A stretch of DNA of 64,000 bases from JAJPKK01 sp963807015 (GTDB lineage Bacteria > Pseudomonadota > Alphaproteobacteria > Rhizobiales > Xanthobacteraceae): assembly GCA_963807015.1 (NCBI GenBank), contig CAWEAS010000017.1:186001-250000 (forward strand), given 5' to 3'. Below the pieces are notes generated by a model, which had not been told where the DNA came from, searched no databases, and saw only the letters and a list, made by a program, of their open reading frames with translations. The translations under genes and the position numbers were made by a program. Positions within the stretch are counted from its first letter, which is position 1. The number at the start of each line of letters is the position of its first letter. Positions 25,418 through 35,065 of this stretch are shown here, piece after piece.

Positions 25418-27473
25418 ATGGGTAAGCGTACGCTTCGCATCTTGGTGGTCTCATCGCTGCTCGGTCTGTGGCCGTTCGCAGCTTCGGCGGCGTTCCATCT
25501 CGAAGAGGCAACCATTGCCGACATTCACCGCGCGATCCTTGCCCGGGAACTGACGGCGACGCAGCTGGTCGGCCTCTATCTCAAGCGGATCGAAGCCTAT
25601 AACGGACAATGCGTCAAAGGAACGGTCGATCCCGCGACCGGCTTCGTGCTCGGCGACATCGAGCCGATCGAGAATGCCGGCAAGCTCGGCGCCATCATGA
25701 CGCTCAACATCCGCGGCAAGCGCTCCCGCACCGATCTCGTCGACAACGATCCCGCGATTCCCGATGCGCTCGAAACCGCGCGTGGGCTGGACGAAGAATT
25801 CGCCCGCACCGGTCAGCTCAAGGGCCCCCTGCACGGCATCGTCTTCGGCATCAAGGATCAGTTCGACACGTTCGACATGCGCTCCACCAGCGGCGCCGCT
25901 GCGGCTTATGCCAACGACCGCCCGCCGCGGGACGCCGCGATCGTCGCGCGCCTGCGCGCCGCCGGCGCCATCATCCTTGCCAAGACCAACATGGGCGAAT
26001 ACGCCTCGGGCGATCGCAGCACGTTCGGCGGCACCACCTGCAATCCGTACGACACCTCTCGCAGTTCGGGTCGATCGAGCGGCGGCTCCGGTTCGGCGAC
26101 CGCCGCCAATCTCGTGACCTGCGCGATCGGCGAGGAGACCGGCCCGTCGGCGCGCAATCCCGCCGCCAACAGCAACCTCGCCGGCATCGTCGCGACCCAC
26201 AGCCTGGTGAGCCGCGCCGGCATTATCCCCGCCTCCCTCACGCGCGATCGTCCCGGCCTGCTCTGCCGCACCGTGAAGGATGTTTCGATCGTGCTCGACG
26301 CCGTCGCCGGCTACGACCCGCGCGACCCCGCGACCGCCGCAAGCGTCGGCCAGATGCCCAGCCGTTCCTATTCGGACTATGCGGCCGGTACGAGCCTCCG
26401 CGGCGTTCGCATCGGCGTCGTGCGCGAATTCATGAAGGTCCACACCAAGGCCGATGAGGCGAGCGTCGCCATCGCCGACTCAGCACTCCGCGATCTTGCC
26501 AAGGCCGGCGCGACGCTCGTCGATCCGGGCCCCGACGGTGCCCTTTTCCAGGATGCGATCGCAGCGATCTTGCCCGCGCTCGATGCGCCGCTTCTCGGCG
26601 CCGTCTACCCCGAGGTTTTCGCGCGCGGCAGCAATCTCACCGAGTTCGGGCATCATTTTCAGCGGCACCGCGAACCTGTCGCCGACGCTCACCTTGCGGA
26701 TCGTCGCGGAGAGCGAACCTGCGATCTCGGGCGAAGGCTTGTTCGCCATGGAGCAATATCTGCGCGAGCGCGGCGACCGCAGTATCCGCCACGTCGCGGA
26801 CCTGATCGCCAGCTCCACCTTCTACAATCATGCGCCGATCAATGGCGTCACTGCGCCGCCGAAGGGACGGCTCGAAGGTTTGCTCGCGCGCACCGAGCGC
26901 CTGACGCGCAAGAGCGACGGCAGCACCTACGTGCGCAAGCTCCCCGTCACCGCGCTCGACATCAATGGCTGGCACGCGCAACGCACGGTGCTGCAGATGC
27001 TCGTCAACAAAGTGATGGCAGACAACAGCCTCGATGCCCTCGTTTATCCGACCAAGACCATACCCGCGCCGCAGCTGGCCGCGCCGGTCGAGCCGACCAA
27101 TCTCACGACCGTCCGCGAAACGGTAGCGGTGGTCATCGACGGCGAGCCGTACGAGCGCACGGTCGAGCGCGTCGTCGACCTGCGCGCGCCACTGACGCCG
27201 CGGCTGAGCTCGAACTCCGGCAGTCCGACCATCGTGGTGCCGGCGGGATTTGTCGCCGAGGTCTATGATCGCGCCACCGCGCGCGGCGCCGACGGCAGCA
27301 AGCAGCCGGGCGACCTGCTGCCGCCCAAGGCCGTGACGCTGCCGGTCTCGATGGATTTTCTTGGCCGCCCCTTCAGCGAGCCGTTGCTGCTCCGCATCGC
27401 CGCCGCCTACGAGGCGGCGACCCATCATCGCCGCCCGCCCAAAGATTTCGGTCCGCTGTCGGGCGAGCCGTAG
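25418..27473 (+). pseudogene. Secreted amidase-signature hydrolase with one frameshift
   Basis: Start at 25418 after GGGAGAGG; signal peptide MGKRTLRILVVSSLLG to AASA. Amidase-signature residues: catalytic Lys in FGIKDQFDT, the Ser-rich SSGRSSGGSGSATAANL and nucleophile Ser in EETGPSARNPA. The frame is lost near 26647-26649 (TTCGGGCATC): the first frame goes on into non-family sequence, while family-like sequence (GIIFSGTANLSPTLTLRIV onward) resumes one frame over and ends at 27473. Removing one G gives a protein of about 684 residues. It would cleave an amide bond in the periplasm. Real mutation or homopolymer error. Confidence 0.85.
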
Positions 27474-27522
27474 AAGTTGAGTGCGGACCGCTCACGGCGG
27501 TCAGCACCAAAAAATCGCAACG

Positions 27523-28389
27523 CTATTTCGCCTCTTCGACCTCCGTGGCCGTTGCGGGGCCTTCGCCAATGATGAGGATGGTCGTGTCCTCGTCCCTGGC
27601 GCCATCCCAATGCACGCCTTTCGCGAGGTCGGTGACGAAGGTCCCGGGCTTCATGGGGACCGTCAGATGGTCGGGATCGAACTTGTTGCCGGTGCCGACC
27701 CACCAGGTCCCCGAGAGTACCGTGATAAAGCGGTCGTTGGGATGAAAGTGCGGATGGCTGGAATTACCCTTTTTCCACGTGAGCATTTGCACGTAGAGCC
27801 CCGGCATTTCCGGATCGCCCGCGAGCGTCGCTACCCGGTATCCTCCATTGTCCTTCCACGGAATCTGGCCGGGGGTAAGCAGCGTCAGCGCGCTCGGATC
27901 GCCGCCGGCATAGGGACCGGTGTTTTTCGCCACTTCGATATTGGTCGCAGGACCGTAGCCAGCGATCAGATAGGCGCCGGTCTCGTCCTTGGTGCCGTCC
28001 CAATGCACTTTCATGGCGTGATCGATGGAAAATGAGCCCTTCGGCAGCCGCGTTGCGTGAGCCGGATCGACCACGGGACCGGTGCCGCGCCATCCCGCGC
28101 CTTCGATCACGGTGATGAAGCGATCGTTCGGATGATAGTGCGCGCTGCCGAAACGGTTCGGCTTGAATTTGTTGATGTAGATGTAGAGCCCGGGCTTGGT
28201 CGGATCGCCGTGAAGGATCGTCTGATTGGTGGGAACCTGATCGCTCGGATCGCGCCACTGGAATTGGTCAGGCGTCTTGTAGATGACGGCGGTCGAATCA
28301 AGCTTGACGGCGTAGCTCCCGGTGACGATGACCGTGCCCGCCACAGCGCCGGCAAGGGCGATACGTAACCAGACGAGTTGATTGCTCAT
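27523..28389 (-). CDS. Two-cupin protein, membrane-anchored or exported
   Basis: 288 residues from the ATG at 28389. One hydrophobic N-terminal segment (residues 8-25) without a clear cleavage site. The body is an internal duplication: HYHPNDRFITVIEG ... KVHWDGTKDE in the first half and HFHPNDRFITVLSG ... GVHWDGARDEDT in the second, each a complete cupin motif pair with His ligands. Function unknown; it lies 80 bp downstream of an LLM monooxygenase on the same strand. The much longer open frame upstream (to 29049) is an artefact of high GC. Confidence 0.8.
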   Translation of the reverse strand: MSNQLVWLRIALAGAVAGTVIVTGSYAVKLDSTAVIYKTPDQFQWRDPSDQVPTNQTILHGDPTKPGLYIYINKFKPNRFGSAHYHPNDRFITVIEGAGWRGTGPVVDPAHATRLPKGSFSIDHAMKVHWDGTKDETGAYLIAGYGPATNIEVAKNTGPYAGGDPSALTLLTPGQIPWKDNGGYRVATLAGDPEMPGLYVQMLTWKKGNSSHPHFHPNDRFITVLSGTWWVGTGNKFDPDHLTVPMKPGTFVTDLAKGVHWDGARDEDTTILIIGEGPATATEVEEAK

Positions 28390-28469
28390 CCTGTTTCCTC
28401 CTGTTTTTCCGAAGCCGTGCGCCGCATGCTGCAATCGCCGCACCGTCGGCACTCTGCGTTTTGAAGTTT

Positions 28470-29516
28470 TTAGGCCAATGCCGGCGCGAGCTGCGGCTTG
28501 CGGAAGGGCTCGATGATTTCTTGCTTGATCGCGGCGATTTGCTCCTCGCTCGGCGCCATTTTGAACAGGAACAGCTCGATCCCCAGGTCGCGATAGGCCG
28601 CGAGCTGTTCGCGCACCTGCTCGGGCGGCCCGACGCATCCGCACTTCATCGCCGGGCCGACGATCTTGGTCATGATCTTTCGTGCTTCCGCCTCCGAGCC
28701 GTTGGTGGTGAGAAGGCGTGCCGCCGCCTCTCTCGCTTTTTCGACCGAGGGGCCGAAGGCAACGAAGGGATTGAACGCGTAGCGCACCTTGCGGCCGTAA
28801 CGCGCCGCGATCCGGTCCATAGTGTCGATGGAGTGCCGCAGGCTCGTCATGACGTCCTGCACCGTTTCCGCCTCCTTGTCGTAGTCGAGGAACCACCAAT
28901 CGCCGGTCCTCGCGACCATCTCGAGCCCGCGCGGGCTGCGGCTTGCCGTGAAGATCTCGGGGAGCTGGGGCGTCGCCGGGCGCAACAGCAATTGCGCCTC
29001 GTCGACTTGGTAGAATTTCCCGCGGTAGGAGAACGGTGTGGTGCTCCACATGCCACGCAGAATGTCGACGAACTCTTCAGCACGGATATAGCGGTCGTCG
29101 TTTTCGAGCAGCGCATCGCCGCCGAACATGTGATGTTCTTCGACGTTCCACCCGGTCACGAGATTGATCGCGGTACGGCCGAGCGTCATCCGGTCGAGCG
29201 AGGCCGCCATCTTGGCGATCAGCTGCGGATGCCAGAGCCCCGGGTGAACCGCCGTCATTGTCTTGATGCGGGTCGTCCACGAACTCACCGCCGCAGCCAG
29301 GATCCAGGCCTCGAAGTCTGCGCCGAGATGGCGTTCCGCGAACAGGATGATGTCGAAGCCGGCGCGATCGGCGGCACACAACACGCTCTTCGCGAGCGTA
29401 AACGCGGGATCGACCTCGGAGGGCGGCAGCGGCCGCAACGCACCTGCGATCGACTGCTCGATTTCCTTGGATCCCGCGGTCACATGCGGGACCGGCGCAT
29501 AGAGACCAAATTGCAT
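28470..29516 (-). CDS. LLM-class flavin monooxygenase, SsuD/DmoA-like
   Basis: 348 residues. Bacterial-luciferase-like TIM barrel features: MQFGLYAPVPH start, FDIILFAERHLGADFEAW, a LGRTAINLVTGWNVEEHHMFG core and TGDWWFLDYD later. This is the reduced-FMN-dependent family that oxidises sulfonates, sulfides or similar. Needs a separate FMN reductase; none is adjacent, though one is at 15326. First gene of a small operon with the two-cupin protein. Confidence 0.87.
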   Translation of the reverse strand: MQFGLYAPVPHVTAGSKEIEQSIAGALRPLPPSEVDPAFTLAKSVLCAADRAGFDIILFAERHLGADFEAWILAAAVSSWTTRIKTMTAVHPGLWHPQLIAKMAASLDRMTLGRTAINLVTGWNVEEHHMFGGDALLENDDRYIRAEEFVDILRGMWSTTPFSYRGKFYQVDEAQLLLRPATPQLPEIFTASRSPRGLEMVARTGDWWFLDYDKEAETVQDVMTSLRHSIDTMDRIAARYGRKVRYAFNPFVAFGPSVEKAREAAARLLTTNGSEAEARKIMTKIVGPAMKCGCVGPPEQVREQLAAYRDLGIELFLFKMAPSEEQIAAIKQEIIEPFRKPQLAPALA

Positions 29517-29664
29517 TGCGCCACTCCGTCGGCACTACCCGTGGCATGGACCTTGCCCCCAGGCTTGAGTAGCTTAGCGGAGAACGAGCGCCCGACGCAT
29601 TACGAATCCGCAGCCCGGCTGCGCAATTCTTCGCTCTGCGAGGGCGCTAAACGAGGGGTCGTTG

Positions 29665-30681
29665 ATGGCGGTCGATCGACCAGCGTTGGCTCAACTGTTC
29701 CTGTGCTGGCTCACCAGATTGCCCGCCAAGATAGCGGTCGCGTCCCTGACGTGCGGCCTCGTGTCGGGCAGCGCCCTTGCCGAAACCAAGATCACCGTCG
29801 GCGTTGTCAGTCCTGGCACTTCGCAGTGGCCGCAATATATCGCCGAGGAGCTCGGCTGGTTCAAAGAGCGCGGCCTGAGCATCGAGATGCAAAGCGTCGG
29901 CAGCAGCACCGCGCTGCAGCTCGCCGCCGGTTCGATCGACCTCGCGCATAGCGGCTTTCCGGAATTCATCCGCGCCACCAACCAGGGCGCGCATATCAAG
30001 ATCGTCATCAACGACATCAGCGTGCCGCCCTACACGGTCTACGCCAAGCCCGCGATCAAGACGGTCGCCGATTTGCGTGGAAAGACCGTCAGCATTGGCG
30101 GCGTCAAGGATGTGACGCTCATCTATGTGCGGCCGATGCTTGCGGCTGCGAGCCTGGGCTCCAAGGATGTCGACTTCGTCTTTGCCAAGGCCGCGGGCGA
30201 TCGCTTTGCTGCGCTGGCATCCGGCGCGGTCGATGCGGCGATTCTCAATCCGCCGTCGTCGTTCCGCGCCGCCGACCTCGGCTTCGTCGCTCTCGGCGAG
30301 ATCAAGGACTATGTCCACGAATTCCCCTTCACCATGTGGGCGGCGAATTCGGATTGGGCGGCGAAGAACAGGCCGGCGCTCGTGGCTTTCACCAGGATTT
30401 ATCTCGATGGGGTGCGCTGGCTCTACGATCCCGCCAACAAGGAAAAGGCCGTCGACATTCTCATCAAGTACGCAAGGCAAAGCCGCAAGGATGCCGCCGA
30501 TTCCTACGACTACTATTTCGGCAAGCTCCACGGGTTCAGCACGGACGGGCGCCTGCGTGAGGATGCGTACCGGCAAATGACCGCAGGCATGATCGAGCTT
30601 GGCGACCTCACCGCGCCGGTCCCGCCCATGGCGAAATTCTTCGACGGCAGTTTCGTCGAGGAAGCTGCGGAGGCCCATTGA
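29665..30681 (+). CDS. ABC solute-binding protein, NitT/TauT type, copy 1 of a pair
   Basis: 338 residues from the ATG at 29665. Signal peptide ends near SGSALA. Mature start TKITVGVVSPGTSQWPQYIAEELGWFKERG, then GKTVSIGGVKDVTLIYVRP and NPPSSFRAADLGF. A closely similar protein is at 31457-32458. Its stop overlaps the SDR start by one base (TGATG), so these are coupled. No matching ATPase is encoded nearby. Confidence 0.87.
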   Translation: MAVDRPALAQLFLCWLTRLPAKIAVASLTCGLVSGSALAETKITVGVVSPGTSQWPQYIAEELGWFKERGLSIEMQSVGSSTALQLAAGSIDLAHSGFPEFIRATNQGAHIKIVINDISVPPYTVYAKPAIKTVADLRGKTVSIGGVKDVTLIYVRPMLAAASLGSKDVDFVFAKAAGDRFAALASGAVDAAILNPPSSFRAADLGFVALGEIKDYVHEFPFTMWAANSDWAAKNRPALVAFTRIYLDGVRWLYDPANKEKAVDILIKYARQSRKDAADSYDYYFGKLHGFSTDGRLREDAYRQMTAGMIELGDLTAPVPPMAKFFDGSFVEEAAEAH

Positions 30682-31436
30682 TGAGCGGGCTCGCGAACAA
30701 CGATGCGGTGGTCGTCACCGGCGCGGCGCAGGGCATCGGGCGCGCGATCGCACTGGCGCTTGCAGCGAAATCGGTGCGCCTCGCGCTCTGGGACGTGAAC
30801 GAAGCGGGTCTCGCCGAAACCGCGGCCGCCTGTGCTGCCATCGGACCGAAGCCGATCTGCCACAAGGTCGACGTTTCGGACGACAACGCCGTGCGCGCCG
30901 CGGCGAAGAGCGTTATCGCGACCTGCGGGGTCCCGTTTGGTCTCGTGAATAACGCCGGAATTTTCCCGCGCGCCACGATCCTCAATTCGACCCCGGAGTT
31001 ATGGCGTTCGGTGTTGGGTGTGAACCTGTTGGGCATGGTGTTCTGCGCCCAGGCGCTGGTCCCGTCGATGATGGCGCGGAAGCGCGGTGCCGTCGTCAAT
31101 CTTGCGTCCGGTCGCGCGCTGCAGGGAACGCCGCGCGGTGCGCACTATGCGGCGTCCAAGGCCGGCGTGGTGTCGTTGACGAAATCGATGGCGTTGGAGT
31201 TCGCCTCGGGCGGCATTCGCGTCAACGCGGTCATTCCCGGCATCACCGAAACGGCGCAGCCGCTCGCGGATATGACGCTTGAAGAACTCCATGCGCTGGG
31301 CGGCAAATTTCCGCTCGGCCGCGCCGGTCAACCCGATGACATTGCCGACGTCGTGGTGTTCCTGCTCAGCGACGCGTCCCGCTACATGACCGGGCAGTCG
31401 GTCGCGGTGAACGGCGGCGCGATCATGATTCCGTAA
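30681..31436 (+). CDS. Short-chain dehydrogenase/reductase (FabG-like)
   Basis: 251 residues. Cofactor motif VVTGAAQGIGRA, NNAG segment and catalytic YxxxK in HYAASKAG, preceded by the Ser of NLASGRAL. C-terminal DASRYMTGQSVAVNGGA is typical of classical SDRs. Reduces or oxidises a carbonyl/alcohol with NAD(P)H. It sits between two NitT-type binding-protein genes in one operon, which points to a catabolic rather than fatty-acid role. Confidence 0.9.
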   Translation: MSGLANNDAVVVTGAAQGIGRAIALALAAKSVRLALWDVNEAGLAETAAACAAIGPKPICHKVDVSDDNAVRAAAKSVIATCGVPFGLVNNAGIFPRATILNSTPELWRSVLGVNLLGMVFCAQALVPSMMARKRGAVVNLASGRALQGTPRGAHYAASKAGVVSLTKSMALEFASGGIRVNAVIPGITETAQPLADMTLEELHALGGKFPLGRAGQPDDIADVVVFLLSDASRYMTGQSVAVNGGAIMIP

Positions 31437-31456
31437 GCCTCGGCAAGGAGAGAGCC

Positions 31457-32458
31457 ATGACTGATGCCAAGCACCAGGTTCGCCGCGCGGGCATCGCGCT
31501 GGCGGCGGCCATTACGATGTCGGCGGCTTCGCTAGCCCCGCAGGCTCATGCCGAAAGCCAGATCATCGAAGGCTTCGTCAGTCACGGCGCCCTGCAATGG
31601 CCGGAGTACATCGCCAGCGAGTTCGGCTGGTTCAAGGCCAACGGCGTCAGCGTCGACATGCTGGTCGTGGGTTCCGGGGCGGCCCAGCAGCTCGCCGCCG
31701 GCGCGCTGAACCTCGGCTACAGCGGCTTTCCCGACTTCGTGCGCGCCGCCAACCAGGGCGCGCCGGTCAAGATCGTGATCAACGGCATTTCCTCTCCGCC
31801 CTACGCAGTCTACGCGAAGCCCGCGATCAAGCGCATCGCCGATCTCAAGGGCAAGACCGTAAGCATCGGCGGCGGCAAGGACATCACGCTTGTCTACATG
31901 GAGGCTTTTATCGGCTCGGCGGGACTGAAGGCCGCCGATGTCGATTTCGTCTACGCCAAGGCGACGCAGGATCGATTGGCGGCGCTGATATCGGGCGGCG
32001 CCGACGCAGCCATCCTCTATCCGCCGTCGTCGTTCCGCGCCGCTGCCGCGGGCTACACGGATCTCGGCGATATCGAGCCGCATCTGAAGGGTTTTCCGTT
32101 CACCGTCTGGGCGGCGAACACGACCTGGGCGGCGAAGAACCAGGAGGCCATGCGCGGCTATGTCAAAGCTTATAGCCGTGCGGTCGGCTGGCTCTACGAT
32201 GCAAAGAACAAGGCGCAGGCCGTCGACATCCTGGTGAAGTTCGCGAACCAGGATCGCAAGGACGCGAGCGATACCTACGACTATTTCGTCACCAAGCTGC
32301 GCGCTTTCAGCACCGATGGGCAGATCGGCGCGGACAGCTACAAGAAGATGACCGACGCGCTTGTCGGCCTCGGCGACCTCGCGCTCCCCGTTCCGCCAGC
32401 CGACAAGTTCTACGATCCGTCCTTCGTCAAAGCGGCCTGGTCGACGACGAGCAACTGA
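31457..32458 (+). CDS. ABC solute-binding protein, NitT/TauT type, copy 2 of a pair
   Basis: 333 residues with a signal peptide ending near PQAHA. Shares most motifs with the protein at 29665, for example ALQWPEYIASEFGWFKANG, GKTVSIGGGKDITLVYMEAF and YPPSSFRAAAAGYTDLGD. A recent duplication with the SDR gene between copies. Paired receptors may widen the ligand range of one transporter. Confidence 0.87.
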   Translation: MTDAKHQVRRAGIALAAAITMSAASLAPQAHAESQIIEGFVSHGALQWPEYIASEFGWFKANGVSVDMLVVGSGAAQQLAAGALNLGYSGFPDFVRAANQGAPVKIVINGISSPPYAVYAKPAIKRIADLKGKTVSIGGGKDITLVYMEAFIGSAGLKAADVDFVYAKATQDRLAALISGGADAAILYPPSSFRAAAAGYTDLGDIEPHLKGFPFTVWAANTTWAAKNQEAMRGYVKAYSRAVGWLYDAKNKAQAVDILVKFANQDRKDASDTYDYFVTKLRAFSTDGQIGADSYKKMTDALVGLGDLALPVPPADKFYDPSFVKAAWSTTSN

Positions 32459-32524
32459 CCGGTAGGGTGACGCGCGTGTGATCGCGAGGGACGAATCGAC
32501 AGAATTGTTGTGCGAGACTTCGGT

Positions 32525-33283
32525 TCAGCGCCGGAATGCCCAGCCTGTCATCCGGCGTTCCAACACCGCGCACAGCACATAAAGAACGATGCTCATCCCG
32601 GCGACGAGCAGCAGCCCAGCGAACACCAGCGGCACCTGGAAGCGCGACGCCGCCGACAGCATCAGAAACCCGATCCCCTTGTTGGCAGCGACGGTCTCGG
32701 AAATGACCGATCCGATGAAGGCGAGCGTGATCGCGATCTTCAGTGCTGCGAAGAGGTACGGCATCGATTGGGGAATGCCGACCTTGCGAATGACGTCGAA
32801 GCGGCTCGCGCCCAGCACACGAAGCACGTCACGCATTTCCGGTTCGACGCTGGCGAGCCCGGTCGCGACGTTCACCGTGATCGGAAAGAAGGAAATCACG
32901 AACGCGGTGATGATGGCGGGGACGGTGCCGATGCCGAACCAGATCACGACCACTGGAACCAGAGCGACCTTGGGGACCGCATTGAATCCGATCAGCAGCG
33001 GGTAAACCGTCTCGTAGACGCCAAGCGAACTCCCGACCGCGATGCCGAGCAAGACGCCGATGACGATCGCGACGCCAAACCCCGCAACCGTGGTCAGCAG
33101 GGTCTGCACGCCGTGGATGAACAATGGCTCGCGGAATTGAACCATGGCCTCGAAAATCTGGGTCGGCGCCGGCAGCACGAAAGCGGGGATCGAAAACAAC
33201 CGGCAGCTCAGCTCCCAAACCAGCAACAAGCCGATAGCGGCGAGCCATGGACGGGCCCGCTTGATGATCATGATCGTGTTCAT
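32525..33283 (-). CDS. ABC transporter permease, NitT/TauT type
   Basis: 252 residues from the ATG at 33283 (MNTIMIIKRARPW); residues further upstream are not family-like. About six membrane helices and the coupling loop RDVLRVLGASRFDVIRKVGIPQSMPYLF. Convergent with the binding protein at 31457 and divergent from the amidohydrolase at 33429. No ATPase gene is adjacent, so it must share an ATP-binding subunit encoded elsewhere. Confidence 0.88.
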   Translation of the reverse strand: MNTIMIIKRARPWLAAIGLLLVWELSCRLFSIPAFVLPAPTQIFEAMVQFREPLFIHGVQTLLTTVAGFGVAIVIGVLLGIAVGSSLGVYETVYPLLIGFNAVPKVALVPVVVIWFGIGTVPAIITAFVISFFPITVNVATGLASVEPEMRDVLRVLGASRFDVIRKVGIPQSMPYLFAALKIAITLAFIGSVISETVAANKGIGFLMLSAASRFQVPLVFAGLLLVAGMSIVLYVLCAVLERRMTGWAFRR

Positions 33284-33428
33284 TGCACCCCGATCTCGGT
33301 GCCGCGTGCGTGCGGCACGTCGGCGTTCGACAGTGTAGCCGCGGTCGAACGGTCGTGTCATGGTCTCGGCCGCCGACCGACCCTGCGCGCCCTCAAGCAC
33401 GGGAAACGGAGTTGCCAGAGCGCTGCTC

Positions 33429-34931
33429 ATGAAGAAGCTTCTTCGTATTACCGGTGCGTGGATTGCGCAGGTGGACGATCCGCCGACCATCCTCGACGGT
33501 ACCGACCTGTGGATCTCCGAGGGCCGCATCCTCGCGTTGTCGCCGGTGGGCGGGCCACCGCCGGCCGAAGGTCAGGTCGAAACCCTGTCGTTCCGAAACG
33601 CCATCGTCATCCCGGGGCTCATCAACAGTCATTCCCATTCGGCATCATCGCTGCTGCGGGGCTGCGTCGGCGGCGAACCGCTCGATCTCTTCGTGATGGA
33701 TGCGATGGCGCGCCGTGCGCCGAAGCCGTTGCGACAGGTGCGTGCCGGCGTCCTGTTGCAGGCGACCGAAATGCTCAAGCGCGGCGTGACTGGCGCGGTC
33801 GACCATTTCCGGCATGCGGGGCTGCCGACGGTGGAAGCGGTTTCGGCCGCGTTCTCGGCTTACCAGCAGGCCGGTCTCCGTGCCGCGGTTGCGCCGATGT
33901 ACGAGGACAAGCGCTACATCGATTCCCTTCCGATCGATCTTGCCGATTTGCCGCCCGATATCAGGGACCGCTGGCTCGCGAGCAAGCCTCCGCCGCCGGA
34001 GAGCTATTTCGCGATGATGGAGGAGGTGGCGGCCGAATGGCGCGGGCGCGATCGCGTACAGCTTCTGCTCGGTGTCGATGGGCCGCAACGGTGCACGCCG
34101 CATCTCCTCGAGTTGACCGGCGATTTTGCGGCACGTCACAACATCGGCCTGCATACCCATGTGCTGGAGGCCAAGACTCAGGCGCTCGTCGCGCCGGCCG
34201 ACCACGGCGGCAGCTTCGTTGCGTATCTCGACCGTTTCGGACTGGTCGGACCCAAAAGTTCGTTCGCACACTTCGTCTGGTGCACGGAGCGGGACATCGA
34301 ACTTGCCGCCGAGCGCAAAGTGAACATCGTCAACAACCCGGTGAGCAATTTGCTGCTGGGCAGCGGCCTGCAGCCGACGGCAAGGCTGCTCGCGGGCGGG
34401 GTGACGGTTGCTCTCGGATCGGACGGCAGCAGCGGCAACCCCATCAGCCTCTTCGAGCAGGCCAAGTTTTCGATGCTGCTGAGCCGCATCAGCGAACCGG
34501 ATTGCGAGCGCTGGATCACGGCGCCGCGGGCGCTGCGGATGGCGACCGCCAACGGCGGCGCGGTGTTGGGCGAGCCGGGCACGCTCGGCGTCATCAAGGT
34601 CGGCGCTCACGCCGATCTCGTGGTCATCGACCTCGATAGTCGCGCTTATCGCCCGCTGGGGGATATCTGGAATCATCTCGTGATGTACGAGACCGGCGAG
34701 GGCGTCGACACGGTGCTCGTCGGCGGCGAGGTTGTCGTGCGCAACGGTCGTTGCACCAAGGTGAACGAGGAAGATGTGCTCGCTGAAGCCGAAGAACTCG
34801 CCGGCGCCGATCGCGCGGCGAACGAGCCGTTCTTGGCCAAGGCGCGAGCCGAGCGTGGCGTGTTCCAGGCGCTCATCCTCAAGGCGTTGCAGAAGTCGAC
34901 CCAAATCGATCGCTTCGCCCACCTCGATTGA
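33429..34931 (+). CDS. Amidohydrolase, AtzA/TrzN/guanine-deaminase type
   Basis: 500 residues from the ATG at 33429 (MKKLLRITGAWIAQ); an ATG at 33360 would add 23 unlikely residues. Metal ligands: NSHSHSAS (HxH), His in GLHTHVLEAK and SFAHFVWCTERD, and Asp in LGSDGSSGN. This subtype III amidohydrolase family deaminates or dechlorinates heterocycles (guanine, triazines, S-adenosylhomocysteine). It flanks ABC components and the thiohydantoin-type operon, so a nitrogen heterocycle is a plausible substrate. Confidence 0.85.
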   Translation: MKKLLRITGAWIAQVDDPPTILDGTDLWISEGRILALSPVGGPPPAEGQVETLSFRNAIVIPGLINSHSHSASSLLRGCVGGEPLDLFVMDAMARRAPKPLRQVRAGVLLQATEMLKRGVTGAVDHFRHAGLPTVEAVSAAFSAYQQAGLRAAVAPMYEDKRYIDSLPIDLADLPPDIRDRWLASKPPPPESYFAMMEEVAAEWRGRDRVQLLLGVDGPQRCTPHLLELTGDFAARHNIGLHTHVLEAKTQALVAPADHGGSFVAYLDRFGLVGPKSSFAHFVWCTERDIELAAERKVNIVNNPVSNLLLGSGLQPTARLLAGGVTVALGSDGSSGNPISLFEQAKFSMLLSRISEPDCERWITAPRALRMATANGGAVLGEPGTLGVIKVGAHADLVVIDLDSRAYRPLGDIWNHLVMYETGEGVDTVLVGGEVVVRNGRCTKVNEEDVLAEAEELAGADRAANEPFLAKARAERGVFQALILKALQKSTQIDRFAHLD

Positions 34932-35065
34932 ATAACGTCGTCTCGCGCCTTCCAGATGACGCCCACAGCCTATGGTAGCGCGCGCCGCGCGCCGCGCAGT
35001 GGCATGGCGTTTGCTTATTTTTCATACTCGGCACAGCCTTGGATGATCAAATCGCGGGAGGTCCC

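Noticed and set aside
27523..29049. A 508-codon version of the two-cupin protein
   Set aside because: The first 220 codons are an out-of-frame reading of the LLM monooxygenase; the cupin starts at 28389 with a leader segment.
32510..34639. A 709-codon plus-strand open frame
   Set aside because: It is antisense to the permease and out of frame with the amidohydrolase, both of which have clear family motifs.
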